Assembly: GCA_037133475.1 (NCBI GenBank)
Contig: JBAXOB010000011.1
Coordinates: forward strand, 1-64,000
Source of the DNA: CAIVAT01 sp037133475
GTDB lineage: Bacteria > Bacteroidota > Bacteroidia > Bacteroidales > FEN-979
DNA: 64,000 nt
Direction of reading: 5' to 3'
Position numbers and translations under genes: made by a program. Positions 8,228 through 17,361 of this stretch are shown piece after piece (positions within the stretch are counted from its first letter, which is position 1; each line of letters opens with the position of its first letter). The notes below the pieces were generated by a model. The model did no database searches, was not told where the DNA came from, and saw only the letters and a program-made list of their open reading frames with translations.

Positions 8228-10915
8228 CTACTCTTTATTCCTGGTTAACTGTTCCATTCCCGTGACAAGCACCGGGATGGTTATGGTGAAGATTGCCCCC
8301 CCGTTTTTGCGGTTTTCGGCAATTACCTTACCCTGGTGGGCCTCCACAAAACTTTTCACGATGGAGAGTCCCAACCCGGTTCCGCCGGATTGGGCATCTT
8401 TACCCCTGTAAAACTTATTAAACACCAGCGACAGGCCGGAAGGGGGAAACCCATGTCCCCTGTCCATCACCTGGATCGACAGGATGCCCTGGTCGTAGAA
8501 AAACTTCAGCCTGATGCTGCTCCCGGCTTCGGAGTTTTGCGTGGCATTCAGTAGCAGGTTATGAAGCACCTGGTCGATAATTCCAAAATCAATATTCACC
8601 AGTGGCATTTCCGCAGGGATGATCACCGTTACTGCGAAGGGTTGCAATTCCTGTTTTAAAGATTGCAACACGCTGTTTGCCAGGTCATGAACATCACACC
8701 AGTCGCGGCGCAGGGAAATCATCCCCGATTCGAGCCGCGACATATTCAGCAGGTTTCCAATGAGCCTGTTAAGCCGCACCGAAGCCGTGTTTATTTCATG
8801 GTAGAGCCTTTGCCTGGTCGCTTCGGGGTAATCCTGTGTCAACAACGTGTCGGAAGCACCGATTATGGTGGTTACCGGGATCCGCAACTCATGTGAAATC
8901 GAATTAAACAGGGTTTTGTAAAGCCTGTCAGACTCTGCCAGGATATAGGCTTTCCGGGAGTCAATCCTTAAGAATTCACGTTCAACCTTGCCCGATATCT
9001 GGGAAAGTGATGCCTCCCAGAACTGCTCCTCGCCATGGGTGAAAATGCCCGGGAGTTTCACCACAACCACCCCCATGTTCTCCTTATTTCCTGTCAAAGG
9101 ATAAAAGGTGTTTTCTGTGGAGGGCAGTGTATCGGTAAATTTTCCTGCAATGGACGAATGTTTAAAAACCCAGTCAGCAATGCTCGAATCGTTTTTCGAA
9201 AGTTTCAACCCGGTCTCACGGCAGGATTGCATATCCAGTTGCTTCTGTTCTGTTTGAAGGATAATGTCGCATTCGAGATTGAAATATTTCTTAATGTAGG
9301 CGGCTGCCACCACCGTCACCTCCTCCAGCCCTGAAACAAGGTTGAGATCCCTGGTCAGCTGGTACAGTGCATGGGTGCGCTCCTCCCTGACCCTGATCTT
9401 TTTCTCCTGGCGGCGGACTTTTGACGTCAGGATACCATTCAGCAGTGCAATGATGAAGAACATGACCAGCATAAGCATATCCTCGGGTTTCCCGACATTC
9501 AGGGTAAACTGGGGAGGGATGAAAAAGAAGTCCCAGATAAAGGCACTCAGTGCCGCGGCCAGCAAAATCGGGCCGGTCCCGTAAAAAAGGGCGAGTATGG
9601 AAACCAGGAACAGCAGCACAAAGGAGACAACCTGGTAACCAATAAAATCTTTGACAAGGTAACTGAAGGCGGAGAGCAGAATGACAAAGAGGGGAATGGT
9701 GAGATATTGCAAGGCGTTGGAGGTAAAGGCCGGGATAAATTCCCTGCCCCTGTACTTATCCTTAGCCAGGTTGTCAGATCCAAGGATATAGACATCGATG
9801 TTGCCGCTGAACCTGATCAGCCTGTTTACAAACCGCCCCAGCCGCAACATGGAAAAAAGGTTCCTGACCCGGGGCTTGCCGACGATGATGTGGGTCACAT
9901 TCTCCTTCTGGGCAAAATCAACAACAGCCTTTACGATGTCGTTGCTGGTGATGATCCTGAGTTTGATACCCAGTTGTTTTGCCAGGTTGATATTTTTGTC
10001 GAGCTGCTCCCTTTCCCTGGGAGTCAGTTTGTGCAGGGTCTCAACGTACAGGGCCTGAATGTCGGCTCCCATTGAAAAGGCAAGGGTTTTGGCCCATCTG
10101 AGCAACTTGGCTGAAAAGGGGCTCGGTCCTATGGCAGCCAGCAGGTGCAGTCCCGATTTCCACGGCCCGCGGATCCGTTTATCCTGCATGTATTCATGCA
10201 ACTGCCTGTCCACACGGTCGGCCACAATACGCAGGGCCATTTCCCGAAGGGCGGTGATATTCCCCTTGCGAAAGAAATTTTCGATTGCCTCCTTCGATCG
10301 TTCAGCCGAATACACTTTCCCCTCCGACAACCGCTGCAGCAGTTCATCCGGGGGAAGGTCAACGACCTCCACCTCATCGGCATTTTCGAAGATTTCATCC
10401 GGCAGGGTTTCACGGACCGTAATTCCGGTGATCTGGGCAACTGTTTCAGAACGGCTTTCCAGGTGCTGCACGTTCAGGGTTGTATAGACACTGATTCCCG
10501 ATTCAAGGATTTCCAGCACATCCTGGTACCGTTTGGCATGCCGGCTTCCCGCGGCGTTGGTGTGGGCCAGTTCATCGACCAGCACTATCCTTGGTTTCCG
10601 GGCAATGATCGCATCCAGGTCCATCTCCCCGATCGGCGTTTCCTTGTAAAATAAAGTCTTCCGGGGGATCAGCTCAAATCCCTCCGCCAAACGGGCCGTT
10701 TCCCTGCGGTTGTGTGTTTCAACATACCCGATGATGATATCCTGGCCTTTGATTTTTTCGGCATGGGCGGTTTGCAGCATGGTATAGGTTTTGCCCACGC
10801 CGGCACACATGCCGAAAAATATCTTCAACTTCCCACGCCTGCTTTTATCCTCCCCGCTGATCAGCGAAGCAAGCAGTTCATCAGGATCGGGCCGGTCATC
10901 CCCCTTCATGTTCAT
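8228..10915 (-). CDS. kdpD: KdpD, potassium/turgor sensor histidine kinase
   Basis: This 895-residue sensor kinase controls kdp expression. In order: an N-terminal KdpD domain with Walker A (GMCAGVGKT, residues 35-43) and a DELAHTN Walker-B region, a universal-stress-protein-like segment (~250-380), four closely packed membrane helices (~400-500), a GAF-like linker, then HisKA with HELRIP (His675; the usual HELRTP has Ile for Thr) and HATPase (GGTGLGLSIVK). Its start overlaps the kdpC end by 4 bp (ATGA), and its stop abuts kdpE. In known systems it autophosphorylates on low K+ and phosphorylates KdpE. Confidence 0.96.
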   Translation of the reverse strand: MNMKGDDRPDPDELLASLISGEDKSRRGKLKIFFGMCAGVGKTYTMLQTAHAEKIKGQDIIIGYVETHNRRETARLAEGFELIPRKTLFYKETPIGEMDLDAIIARKPRIVLVDELAHTNAAGSRHAKRYQDVLEILESGISVYTTLNVQHLESRSETVAQITGITVRETLPDEIFENADEVEVVDLPPDELLQRLSEGKVYSAERSKEAIENFFRKGNITALREMALRIVADRVDRQLHEYMQDKRIRGPWKSGLHLLAAIGPSPFSAKLLRWAKTLAFSMGADIQALYVETLHKLTPREREQLDKNINLAKQLGIKLRIITSNDIVKAVVDFAQKENVTHIIVGKPRVRNLFSMLRLGRFVNRLIRFSGNIDVYILGSDNLAKDKYRGREFIPAFTSNALQYLTIPLFVILLSAFSYLVKDFIGYQVVSFVLLFLVSILALFYGTGPILLAAALSAFIWDFFFIPPQFTLNVGKPEDMLMLVMFFIIALLNGILTSKVRRQEKKIRVREERTHALYQLTRDLNLVSGLEEVTVVAAAYIKKYFNLECDIILQTEQKQLDMQSCRETGLKLSKNDSSIADWVFKHSSIAGKFTDTLPSTENTFYPLTGNKENMGVVVVKLPGIFTHGEEQFWEASLSQISGKVEREFLRIDSRKAYILAESDRLYKTLFNSISHELRIPVTTIIGASDTLLTQDYPEATRQRLYHEINTASVRLNRLIGNLLNMSRLESGMISLRRDWCDVHDLANSVLQSLKQELQPFAVTVIIPAEMPLVNIDFGIIDQVLHNLLLNATQNSEAGSSIRLKFFYDQGILSIQVMDRGHGFPPSGLSLVFNKFYRGKDAQSGGTGLGLSIVKSFVEAHQGKVIAENRKNGGAIFTITIPVLVTGMEQLTRNKE

Positions 10916-11484
10916 CGTATCTTATCAATCTCTAAATTTAACAATAAAACGTTAATCCGCTCTTCCCCGAAACATAAATACTGGCGATGTTCGGTGAGCT
11001 GCCCGATACACTGCAGCAACTTTTGACGCTGGGCACCGTTGAACTGGCGGGCCTCCGAAACCCTGTCAGCCTGCATCAGCGCGGCCAGGGGTGAAATATG
11101 GGGATCGAGGCCGCTGGCCGAGGAGAAGAGCATTTCGGCAGGGACAGCTGCCAGGTTGTCGAGGTGGTTCATGGCGATAAATGCTCTTTTTCTTTCAGCG
11201 ACCAGGATTCTTAGCTTTTCGCTGGTCAGCCCGTAATTGGAACCCCCGGAGGGCAGCGGGTTGTATGCGACCGCCGATGGCCGTGACGAGAAATACCCGG
11301 CCGAATCAAATTGCTGACCGATCAGGATGCTCCCGGTCTCTTTGGTGCCGGCCCTGATGATACTTCCATTAGCTTTTGCAGGGAACACTGATTGTGCGAT
11401 TCCGGTAACCAGCAAGGGATAAATGATCCCGGTCAGGATGGTAAAAAAGAGGAATATCCGCAAAGAAATCAGGAGTGTTTTCAT
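10912..11484 (-). CDS. kdpC: KdpC, potassium-transporting ATPase subunit C
   Basis: This 190-residue protein has one N-terminal membrane helix (LRIFLFFTILTGIIYPLLVTGIAQ) and a soluble domain with the conserved blocks SILIGQQF, YFSSRPSA, YNPLPSGGSN and ASGLDPHISP. KdpC is known to stabilise the KdpFABC complex. I start at MKTLLISLR (11484); an in-frame ATG at 11529 adds 15 residues that do not look like KdpC. kdpB ends 51 bp upstream, and kdpD overlaps the 3' end by 4 bp. Confidence 0.95.
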   Translation of the reverse strand: MKTLLISLRIFLFFTILTGIIYPLLVTGIAQSVFPAKANGSIIRAGTKETGSILIGQQFDSAGYFSSRPSAVAYNPLPSGGSNYGLTSEKLRILVAERKRAFIAMNHLDNLAAVPAEMLFSSASGLDPHISPLAALMQADRVSEARQFNGAQRQKLLQCIGQLTEHRQYLCFGEERINVLLLNLEIDKIR

Positions 11485-11535
11485 TCTGTTTATTTTATGG
11501 CCGGTGGTCCCGGGAATCCCGGGGCGCACCCTGGT

Positions 11536-13614
11536 TCAGAAGTTAATAAGCATGTCAATCAGTTTAATCCCGATGAAGGGGGCGACAAGTCCTCCCAACC
11601 CGAAGATGAGCAGGTTCCGGGAGAGGGCCGCGTTGGCGGAGACCGGTTTATACCGCACGCCCTTCAGGGCAAGCGGAACCAGCATGATGATAATGATCGC
11701 GTTGAAGATCACAGCACTTAAAATGGCGCTATGGGGCGATCCCAGGTTCATGACATTCAGCACCGAGAGCGGGCCGATACCGTTTTTGCCCGAATATAGG
11801 GAGATGGCGATGGCCGGGATGATGGCGAAATATTTGGCCACATCATTGGCGATGCTGAAGGTGGTCAGCGAGCCGCGTGTCATCAGCAGCTGTTTGCCCA
11901 CCTCGACCACTTCGATCAGTTTGGTGGGATTGCTGTCGAGGTCGACCATGTTGCCGGCCTCCCTTGCAGCCTGGGTCCCGGTATTCATGGCGATACCGAT
12001 ATCGGCCTGGGCCAGGGCCGGGGCATCGTTGGTGCCGTCGCCGATCATCCCTACAAGGTGCCCTGAAGCCTGTTCTTCACGGATCCTCCGTAACTTGTCC
12101 TCCGGGGTAGCCTCCGCCATAAAATCATCCACCCCGGCTTCGGCGGCAATGGCGGCGGCTGTGAGCGCGTTATCCCCGGTGATCATGATAGTCCGTATTC
12201 CCATCCTACGCAACTCGGCAAACCGCTGTTTGATCCCACCCTTCACGATGTCTTTCAAATGGATCACACCCAGCACCCTGGCATCTTCCGCGACCACCAG
12301 GGGCGTTGCCCCCTGCCGCGCGAGTCCTGCGACGATCTGCTGGACCTCCCGGGGATAAAAGCCATTGTTGTTTTGAATAAAGGTACGGATAGCTTCCGAT
12401 GAACCTTTGCGGATCCGGTGGACGACATTTTCCTCATCCGTAAAGTCTATCCCGCTCATCCTCGATTGGGCTGTAAACGGGATGAATACGGCATTCATCT
12501 GATGAACTTCCCGGCCGCGGATATTGAATCTTTCCTTTGCCAGGATGACAATGGAGCGTCCTTCAGGCGTTTCATCCGAAAGGGACGATAGTTGAGCGGC
12601 ATCTGCAAGCTCTACGGGCGCGACCCCTGTGGCAGGGATAAAATCGGTTGCCATCCGGTTGCCCAGGGTGATGGTGCCTGTCTTATCGAGTAAAAGCACG
12701 TCGACATCCCCTGCCGCTTCAATGGCGCGGCCGCTGGTGGCAATGACGTTGCGCTGGATCAGCCTGTCCATGCCGCTGATGCCAATGGCGCTGAGCAGCC
12801 CCCCGATCGTCGTGGGGATCAGGCAAACCAGCAAGGCGATCAGAACCGGGACCGTCAGGTTTTGCGATTGGGGCAAACCCGATGCCGCAAGGCTGTACCC
12901 GAAGAAGGCCGGCAGTGTGGCCACCGCCAGCAGGAAAATGATCGACAACCCTGAAAGCAGGATGGAAAGCGCAATTTCATTCGGGGTTTTCTGACGCCTC
13001 GCCCCCTCTACCAGGGCGATCATGCGGTCAATAAAGGTATTCCCGGGCTCGGTGGTAATCCGCACAAGAATCCTGTCGCTGATCACCATGGTACCGCCTG
13101 TGACCGCCGAACGGTCTCCCCCGCTCTCCCGGATCACCGGGGCCGATTCGCCAGTGATAGCCGACTCGTCAACGCTGGCTATGCCCTCAATGACTTCGCC
13201 ATCGGAGGGTATAACATCCCCAGCTTCACAAACCACGATATCTCCCATCTTTAGTTCAGTTGCCGTGACCACAACCTCCTGTTTACCGGTAATCTTTCGT
13301 GCTTTCGCCAGGGTCCTGTTTTTCCTGAGGCTTTCAGCCTGGGCTTTGCCCCGGCCCTCGGCAATGGCCTCTGAGAAATTGGCGAACAAAACGGTAAACC
13401 AGAGCCAGATGGCGATCTGGAGGTTGAAGGAGGAGAAACTGCCCTGGCAAATTCCCGCCAAAACGATGGCGGTGGTGAGCACCGATCCGATTGCCACAAT
13501 AAAGATGACAGGATTTTTCACCAGTGACACAGGATTTAATTTGACGAAACTGTCCTTTGCCGCCTTGAGCAACATCCTGCTGTTAAAGAGGCCTGATCCT
13601 GTTTTGATACTCAT
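11536..13614 (-). CDS. kdpB: KdpB, potassium-transporting P-type ATPase
   Basis: This is the catalytic subunit of KdpFABC. The 692 residues match the family length. It carries TGES (154-157, actuator domain; the Ser corresponds to the site of inhibitory phosphorylation in the E. coli enzyme), the helix motif LLVCLIPTTIGGLL, the phosphorylation motif DKTGT (310-314) and GDGTNDAPALAQAD. It starts 12 bp after kdpA. All expected catalytic residues are present, so it should be functional. Confidence 0.97.
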   Translation of the reverse strand: MSIKTGSGLFNSRMLLKAAKDSFVKLNPVSLVKNPVIFIVAIGSVLTTAIVLAGICQGSFSSFNLQIAIWLWFTVLFANFSEAIAEGRGKAQAESLRKNRTLAKARKITGKQEVVVTATELKMGDIVVCEAGDVIPSDGEVIEGIASVDESAITGESAPVIRESGGDRSAVTGGTMVISDRILVRITTEPGNTFIDRMIALVEGARRQKTPNEIALSILLSGLSIIFLLAVATLPAFFGYSLAASGLPQSQNLTVPVLIALLVCLIPTTIGGLLSAIGISGMDRLIQRNVIATSGRAIEAAGDVDVLLLDKTGTITLGNRMATDFIPATGVAPVELADAAQLSSLSDETPEGRSIVILAKERFNIRGREVHQMNAVFIPFTAQSRMSGIDFTDEENVVHRIRKGSSEAIRTFIQNNNGFYPREVQQIVAGLARQGATPLVVAEDARVLGVIHLKDIVKGGIKQRFAELRRMGIRTIMITGDNALTAAAIAAEAGVDDFMAEATPEDKLRRIREEQASGHLVGMIGDGTNDAPALAQADIGIAMNTGTQAAREAGNMVDLDSNPTKLIEVVEVGKQLLMTRGSLTTFSIANDVAKYFAIIPAIAISLYSGKNGIGPLSVLNVMNLGSPHSAILSAVIFNAIIIIMLVPLALKGVRYKPVSANAALSRNLLIFGLGGLVAPFIGIKLIDMLINF

Positions 13615-13626
13615 CTTGAATAATTA

Positions 13627-15318
13627 TTAAAATGTTATGCCGTGATTCATCAGTAAATGCTCTGCAACCGGGCCAAGTGCCAGGGCAGGAAAATGGGTAA
13701 GGCCGCCAACGATCAGGATCACGGCTATCAGCAGGCCGATAAACAACCAGTTATCCGTCCGGAAGGTCCCGGCCGACACAGGCGTTACCCTCTTTTTTGC
13801 CATATTGCCGGCAATCGCCATCACGGGGATAATAATACCAAAGCGTCCCACCAGCATGCCAACACCGAGCGTCAGGTTGTAAAAAACCGTATTTGCATTC
13901 AACCCGGCAAAGGCGCTGCCATTATTCCCCGCTGCCGAACTGTAGGCATAGAGGATTTCAGAAAATCCGTGCGGACCTGCATTCCCGAGGGATGTAAGAC
14001 CCGGCTGGCATACCGAGGCCCAGGCGGTAAAGACCAGGATGATGATATTGGGTGCAAGAACCGCTATCATGGCCATCTGGACCTCAAAGGCCTCGATCTT
14101 CTTTCCCAGGTACTCAGGCGAGCGCCCCACCATCAGCCCAGCAATAAATACAGTCAGTATGATAAATACGACCATGCCGTACAACCCGGCGCCCACCCCG
14201 CCGAAGATGATCTCCCCCAGCATCAGGTTGATCATGGCGATCATCCCTGCCAGTGGGGAGAGGCTGTCGTGCATGGCATTGACGGAGCCGTTCGACGCGG
14301 CAGTGGTTATGGTGGCCCAAAGGATACTGCCGGCAATGCCGAAACGGGTCTCTTTCCCCTCCATGAGGGAAAGGTTGCCGAAAATGGCATTGGGTGAATA
14401 CTCTGCATAAAGTGAAATTCCCAAACCCGCGAGCAGCAGGATCAGCATCACCGAAAAGATAGTCCATCCCTGCCGAGCCGACCCGGTCATTTTGCCATAG
14501 GTATAGGTCAAACCCGCCGGGATGAGCAGGATCGCCAGCATTTGGAGGAAATTGCTGAAGGGCGTTGGATTTTCGAACGGGTGAGCGCTGTTGGCGTTAA
14601 AAAAGCCACCGCCATTGGTACCCAGCTGTTTGATGGCAATCTGCGACGCGGCCGGCCCCATGGGAAGGACCTGCGCCCCCCCCTGCAGTGTCTGAACGGT
14701 ATCATTGGTTTTAAAATTCTGAACAACGCCCTGTCCAACCAGGACAATCGACAGCAGGATCGAAAGCGGCAACAGCACATACAGGGTCGACCGGGTAAGG
14801 TCAACCCAGAAACAACCCAACTGCCCGGTACTTTTGCGTGAAACGCCCCTGATCAGCGCCAGTAATACGGCGATGCCGGTTGCCGCGCTGACAAAGTTCT
14901 GGACTGTCAGCCCAACCATCTGAACGAAATAGCCCAGGGTGGTTTCACCGGCATATCCCTGCCAGTTGGTGTTGGTCATAAAACTCACCGATGTGTTGAA
15001 GGCCGAATCCCACGACACATTGGGCAGGTTTGCAGGGTTCAGGGGCAGCCGGGCCTGGACAACCTGGATCAGGAACAGGAAGAGAAACCCGGCGAGGTTG
15101 AACAAAAGCAGGCAAAAAGTGTATGACTTCCAGTTGCTGTCCTCTTCAGGGTCGACACCCGAAAACCTGTAGGCCAGTCTTTCAAGCCAGCCTAAAACCG
15201 GCCGCAAAGCATGCCGTTCCCCACTGAAAACATGGCCCATGTAACTTCCTAAAACCGGGGTAAGGCCTATCAGCAGGACAAAAAAGAGGAATACCTGGAA
15301 AATATCGGAAAAGGTCAT
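13627..15318 (-). CDS. kdpA: KdpA, potassium-binding channel-like subunit
   Basis: This 563-residue multi-helix membrane protein, related to the SKT channel superfamily, selects K+ for the Kdp pump. The filter-region sequence TNGGGFFNANSAHPFENP is intact, and the N-terminus MTFSDIFQVFLFFVLLI matches the usual start. It is followed 12 bp later by kdpB and preceded by two very small hydrophobic ORFs (15325-15432 and kdpF). Confidence 0.97.
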   Translation of the reverse strand: MTFSDIFQVFLFFVLLIGLTPVLGSYMGHVFSGERHALRPVLGWLERLAYRFSGVDPEEDSNWKSYTFCLLLFNLAGFLFLFLIQVVQARLPLNPANLPNVSWDSAFNTSVSFMTNTNWQGYAGETTLGYFVQMVGLTVQNFVSAATGIAVLLALIRGVSRKSTGQLGCFWVDLTRSTLYVLLPLSILLSIVLVGQGVVQNFKTNDTVQTLQGGAQVLPMGPAASQIAIKQLGTNGGGFFNANSAHPFENPTPFSNFLQMLAILLIPAGLTYTYGKMTGSARQGWTIFSVMLILLLAGLGISLYAEYSPNAIFGNLSLMEGKETRFGIAGSILWATITTAASNGSVNAMHDSLSPLAGMIAMINLMLGEIIFGGVGAGLYGMVVFIILTVFIAGLMVGRSPEYLGKKIEAFEVQMAMIAVLAPNIIILVFTAWASVCQPGLTSLGNAGPHGFSEILYAYSSAAGNNGSAFAGLNANTVFYNLTLGVGMLVGRFGIIIPVMAIAGNMAKKRVTPVSAGTFRTDNWLFIGLLIAVILIVGGLTHFPALALGPVAEHLLMNHGITF

Positions 15319-15324
15319 CGCTTG

Positions 15325-15432
15325 TTATTTTATCTGTTTGTCCGGATGGAAAAGATGGCCGGCAAATCGCCCGGCAGCGAAAAGGAGGATCAGCCCGCTC
15401 AAGAATTTCAATATGATGAACATGCAAAACAT
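15325..15432 (-). CDS. predicted 35-residue single-helix membrane peptide between kdpF and kdpA
   Basis: A short open frame runs MFCMFIILKFLSG...HPDKQIK (35 codons plus stop), ending 6 bp before the kdpA ATG. It has one membrane helix followed by a short tail (AGRFAGHLFHPDKQIK). The HPDK tail resembles the KPDK tail of the KdpF here, so it may be a second KdpF-like subunit or a duplicate. A second ATG at 15423 would give 32 residues. Nothing but position, hydrophobicity and tail similarity supports it. Confidence 0.45.
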   Translation of the reverse strand: MFCMFIILKFLSGLILLFAAGRFAGHLFHPDKQIK

Positions 15433-15443
15433 GGTTTTGGCGT

Positions 15444-15581
15444 TTAAAATTTGTCGGGTTTGACAAGGGTATAAATAAGGTATCCGAAAACAGCCAGCGC
15501 TATGATCGCCCCGGCCAGGTAGCCGTAGCCCGGGCCTGCCTTCGTAATAACCGGTTGAACCAATAAAATTGTCGTATTCAT
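15444..15581 (-). CDS. kdpF: KdpF-like small membrane subunit
   Basis: This 45-residue peptide begins MNTTILLVQP, then has GYGYLAGAIIALAVFGYLIYTL followed by VKPDKF. The single helix with a YL.GAI..L...GYL.Y.L pattern and a C-terminal (R/K)P(D/E)KF tail is the KdpF signature; in E. coli the peptide stabilises the complex. The 15-20 residue N-terminal extension is longer than the ~29-residue E. coli peptide. It is first in the kdp operon, directly after the palindromic operator-like boxes. Confidence 0.8.
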   Translation of the reverse strand: MNTTILLVQPVITKAGPGYGYLAGAIIALAVFGYLIYTLVKPDKF

Positions 15582-15590
15582 TTTATATCG

Positions 15591-15669
15591 TATAAGAACG
15601 GTACAAAATTGCAACCGATCCTATAAGGATTTTATACGAATCTTAGCCCGATCATATAAAGACTTTATA
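15591..15669. promoter_or_regulatory. phased TATAA-N5-TTATA palindromes upstream of kdpF (candidate KdpE operator)
   Basis: Two perfect 15-bp palindrome-type boxes with TATAA/TTATA arms lie at 15622-15636 (spacer GGATT) and 15655-15669 (spacer AGACT), 33 bp apart start to start, or about three helical turns. A weaker match begins at 15591 (TATAA-GAACG-GTACA), 31 bp further. They fill the 110-bp gap between the upstream kinase gene and kdpF. KdpE is known to bind A/T-rich sites upstream of kdpF in E. coli, so an operator is the natural reading, but binding here is inferred. Confidence 0.55.
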
Positions 15670-15691
15670 AAGAGGGAAGGGGATATTGCTG

Positions 15692-17314
15692 TCAGGAAAC
15701 ACTGAAATAGCTAGCCATCAGCTTCAACAGCAGCACTTCGTCGACAGGCTTTGTGATAAAATCATTGCAGCCGGCAGCATGGGCCGTTTCGCGAACCTCC
15801 TGGTCGTCATAGGCGGTCTGGACAATGATAACAACCCCCGTATTGAATTTCCGGATCTCACGGGTCGCCTCAAAGCCGTTCATTACCGGCATTTTGAGAT
15901 CCATCATTACCAAATTTATTTCAGGGTGTTCACGGCAAATATCAACAGCCTCCCGGCCGTTTTTTGCCTGGAAAATGGCGGATGCCTGGTCATTCAGGAT
16001 AAATTCAAGGTATTTCCTGGAAAGCACATCATCATCGGTGATCAGGATGGCCGGGAGTACCGTTACGGCATGATCGGTTTGGGCATTGCCAGGCATACTG
16101 CCCGCTCCTGCAAAAGTTTCTGCCGGCAAATTGAAGAAAAAGGCAGAGCCCTCTCCTTTGACCGACTCCAGGCTAATCCTTCCCCCGAGGATATCGGCTA
16201 AACCCGAGGCAATCGACAACCCAAGCCCGTTTCCTTCATGGCCGCGCGTGAGCAGGATATTCTCCTGCATAAAAGGCTCAAAGATCAAGGCCTGTGCCGC
16301 CGCATCAATTCCGATCCCGGTATCCCTCACAGAAAACAACAGTTCCCGGTCCTTCAGCTCCAGGCCTACAACAACCTGTCCTGTGCCGGTGAATTTCAGC
16401 GCGTTATCAATCAGCGGCGAAAGCGCTTTCAGCAACAGGTCCGGATCTGATTTTACCTGGCAACTGCCCGGCCGCAATCCGCTTTGCAGTTTAAAGGAAA
16501 CATTCCCGGTCTCCCCGTCCGTTTTGAAACTGTTGAAAAGCTTTTCGACCAGCACCGCGGGATCAAACAAAGTTTCCCTGACCGGCATGTTGTCAGATAC
16601 GATCAGGGAGATATCCATCATATCGGTTACGGTCCTGATAAGCCTGTTGCTGCTTTTCCTGAGGTAAACCAGGTTTTCATCCTTGTCGTGGCTGGTTAGT
16701 GCGGGATCGGTCAGCACCTGGTACATACCCAGGATGCCGTTCAGCGGGGTGCGTATCTCGTGCGACAGATTCCTGATAAAGACTGACTTAAGCCTGTCGC
16801 TTGTCTCAACCTTTTCAGTGGCAACAAGCAGTTCTGCATTTAACACCTCCAGTTCCGCAGTTCGTTCTCTTACCCGCTCCTCCAGTACCCTGTTCTCATT
16901 CTGCAAATTATTATACAAGTACCTGGCGAAAAGCAGGTTGTCGATTCTCAGCGCCACCTCCACCATATCAAAGGGCTTTGAGAGAAAATCCCTTGCGCCG
17001 CCAAAAAGCGCCCGTTTTTTTGCTTCGGAGGAGATATCTGCCGTAAGGACCAGGATGGGTAAATATGAATTTTCAGGAATCAGCTCTTTTAGCTGTCCCA
17101 GCACATCGAATCCTGTGAAGTAGGGCATCATCAGGTCGAGCAGGATCAGATCGGGAGCGAACGATTTGAAGAGACTGACCACCATCCTCGAATCGGTTGT
17201 TGTTTTAATATTGGTATACCCCTGGATATCAAGCAAACCTGAAAGAAGGTCAATATTCGCCTGCTGATCATCCACGATCAGTATCCTGGCCTCCTTAAAC
17301 AATAAATCAACCAT
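15692..17314 (-). CDS. hybrid histidine kinase REC-HisKA-HATPase-REC (module A')
   Basis: This 540-residue soluble protein has an N-terminal receiver (Asp60 in LILLDLMMP), a predicted coiled coil (~130-175, EERVRERTAELEVLNAEL), HisKA with SHEIRTP (His185), HATPase (~285-400, GNGLGLSIAS) and a second receiver (~423-540, Asp472 in VMMDLKMP). Its first 130 residues align without gaps to those of the kinase at 20019-21239, 91 identical by hand count, so the two are paralogues. The other copy lacks the C-terminal receiver. It is last of the four-kinase array and ends 110 bp before kdpF. It has no DNA-binding domain or transmembrane helix. Confidence 0.88.
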   Translation of the reverse strand: MVDLLFKEARILIVDDQQANIDLLSGLLDIQGYTNIKTTTDSRMVVSLFKSFAPDLILLDLMMPYFTGFDVLGQLKELIPENSYLPILVLTADISSEAKKRALFGGARDFLSKPFDMVEVALRIDNLLFARYLYNNLQNENRVLEERVRERTAELEVLNAELLVATEKVETSDRLKSVFIRNLSHEIRTPLNGILGMYQVLTDPALTSHDKDENLVYLRKSSNRLIRTVTDMMDISLIVSDNMPVRETLFDPAVLVEKLFNSFKTDGETGNVSFKLQSGLRPGSCQVKSDPDLLLKALSPLIDNALKFTGTGQVVVGLELKDRELLFSVRDTGIGIDAAAQALIFEPFMQENILLTRGHEGNGLGLSIASGLADILGGRISLESVKGEGSAFFFNLPAETFAGAGSMPGNAQTDHAVTVLPAILITDDDVLSRKYLEFILNDQASAIFQAKNGREAVDICREHPEINLVMMDLKMPVMNGFEATREIRKFNTGVVIIVQTAYDDQEVRETAHAAGCNDFITKPVDEVLLLKLMASYFSVS

Positions 17315-17333
17315 CTTTCCTTAATTATAAGTT

Positions 17334-17361
17334 CACTGCCTACTGCCTATTGCCTACTGCC
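17334..17361. repeat. four tandem heptanucleotides spanning the stop codon of the CHASE kinase gene
   Basis: On the plus strand this reads CACTGCC TACTGCC TATTGCC TACTGCC, four 7-bp units. The stop codon of the gene at 17340-20000 (17340-17342) lies inside the array, and the last coding residues (AVGNRQ) are encoded by it. A change of one unit would shift the frame at the extreme C-terminus only. Confidence 0.8.

Noticed and set aside
15182..15466. 94-codon minus-strand frame overlapping the kdpA start
   Set aside because: It is out of frame with kdpA and reads through the kdpA N-terminus; the smaller frame 15325-15432 fits the operon spacing better.
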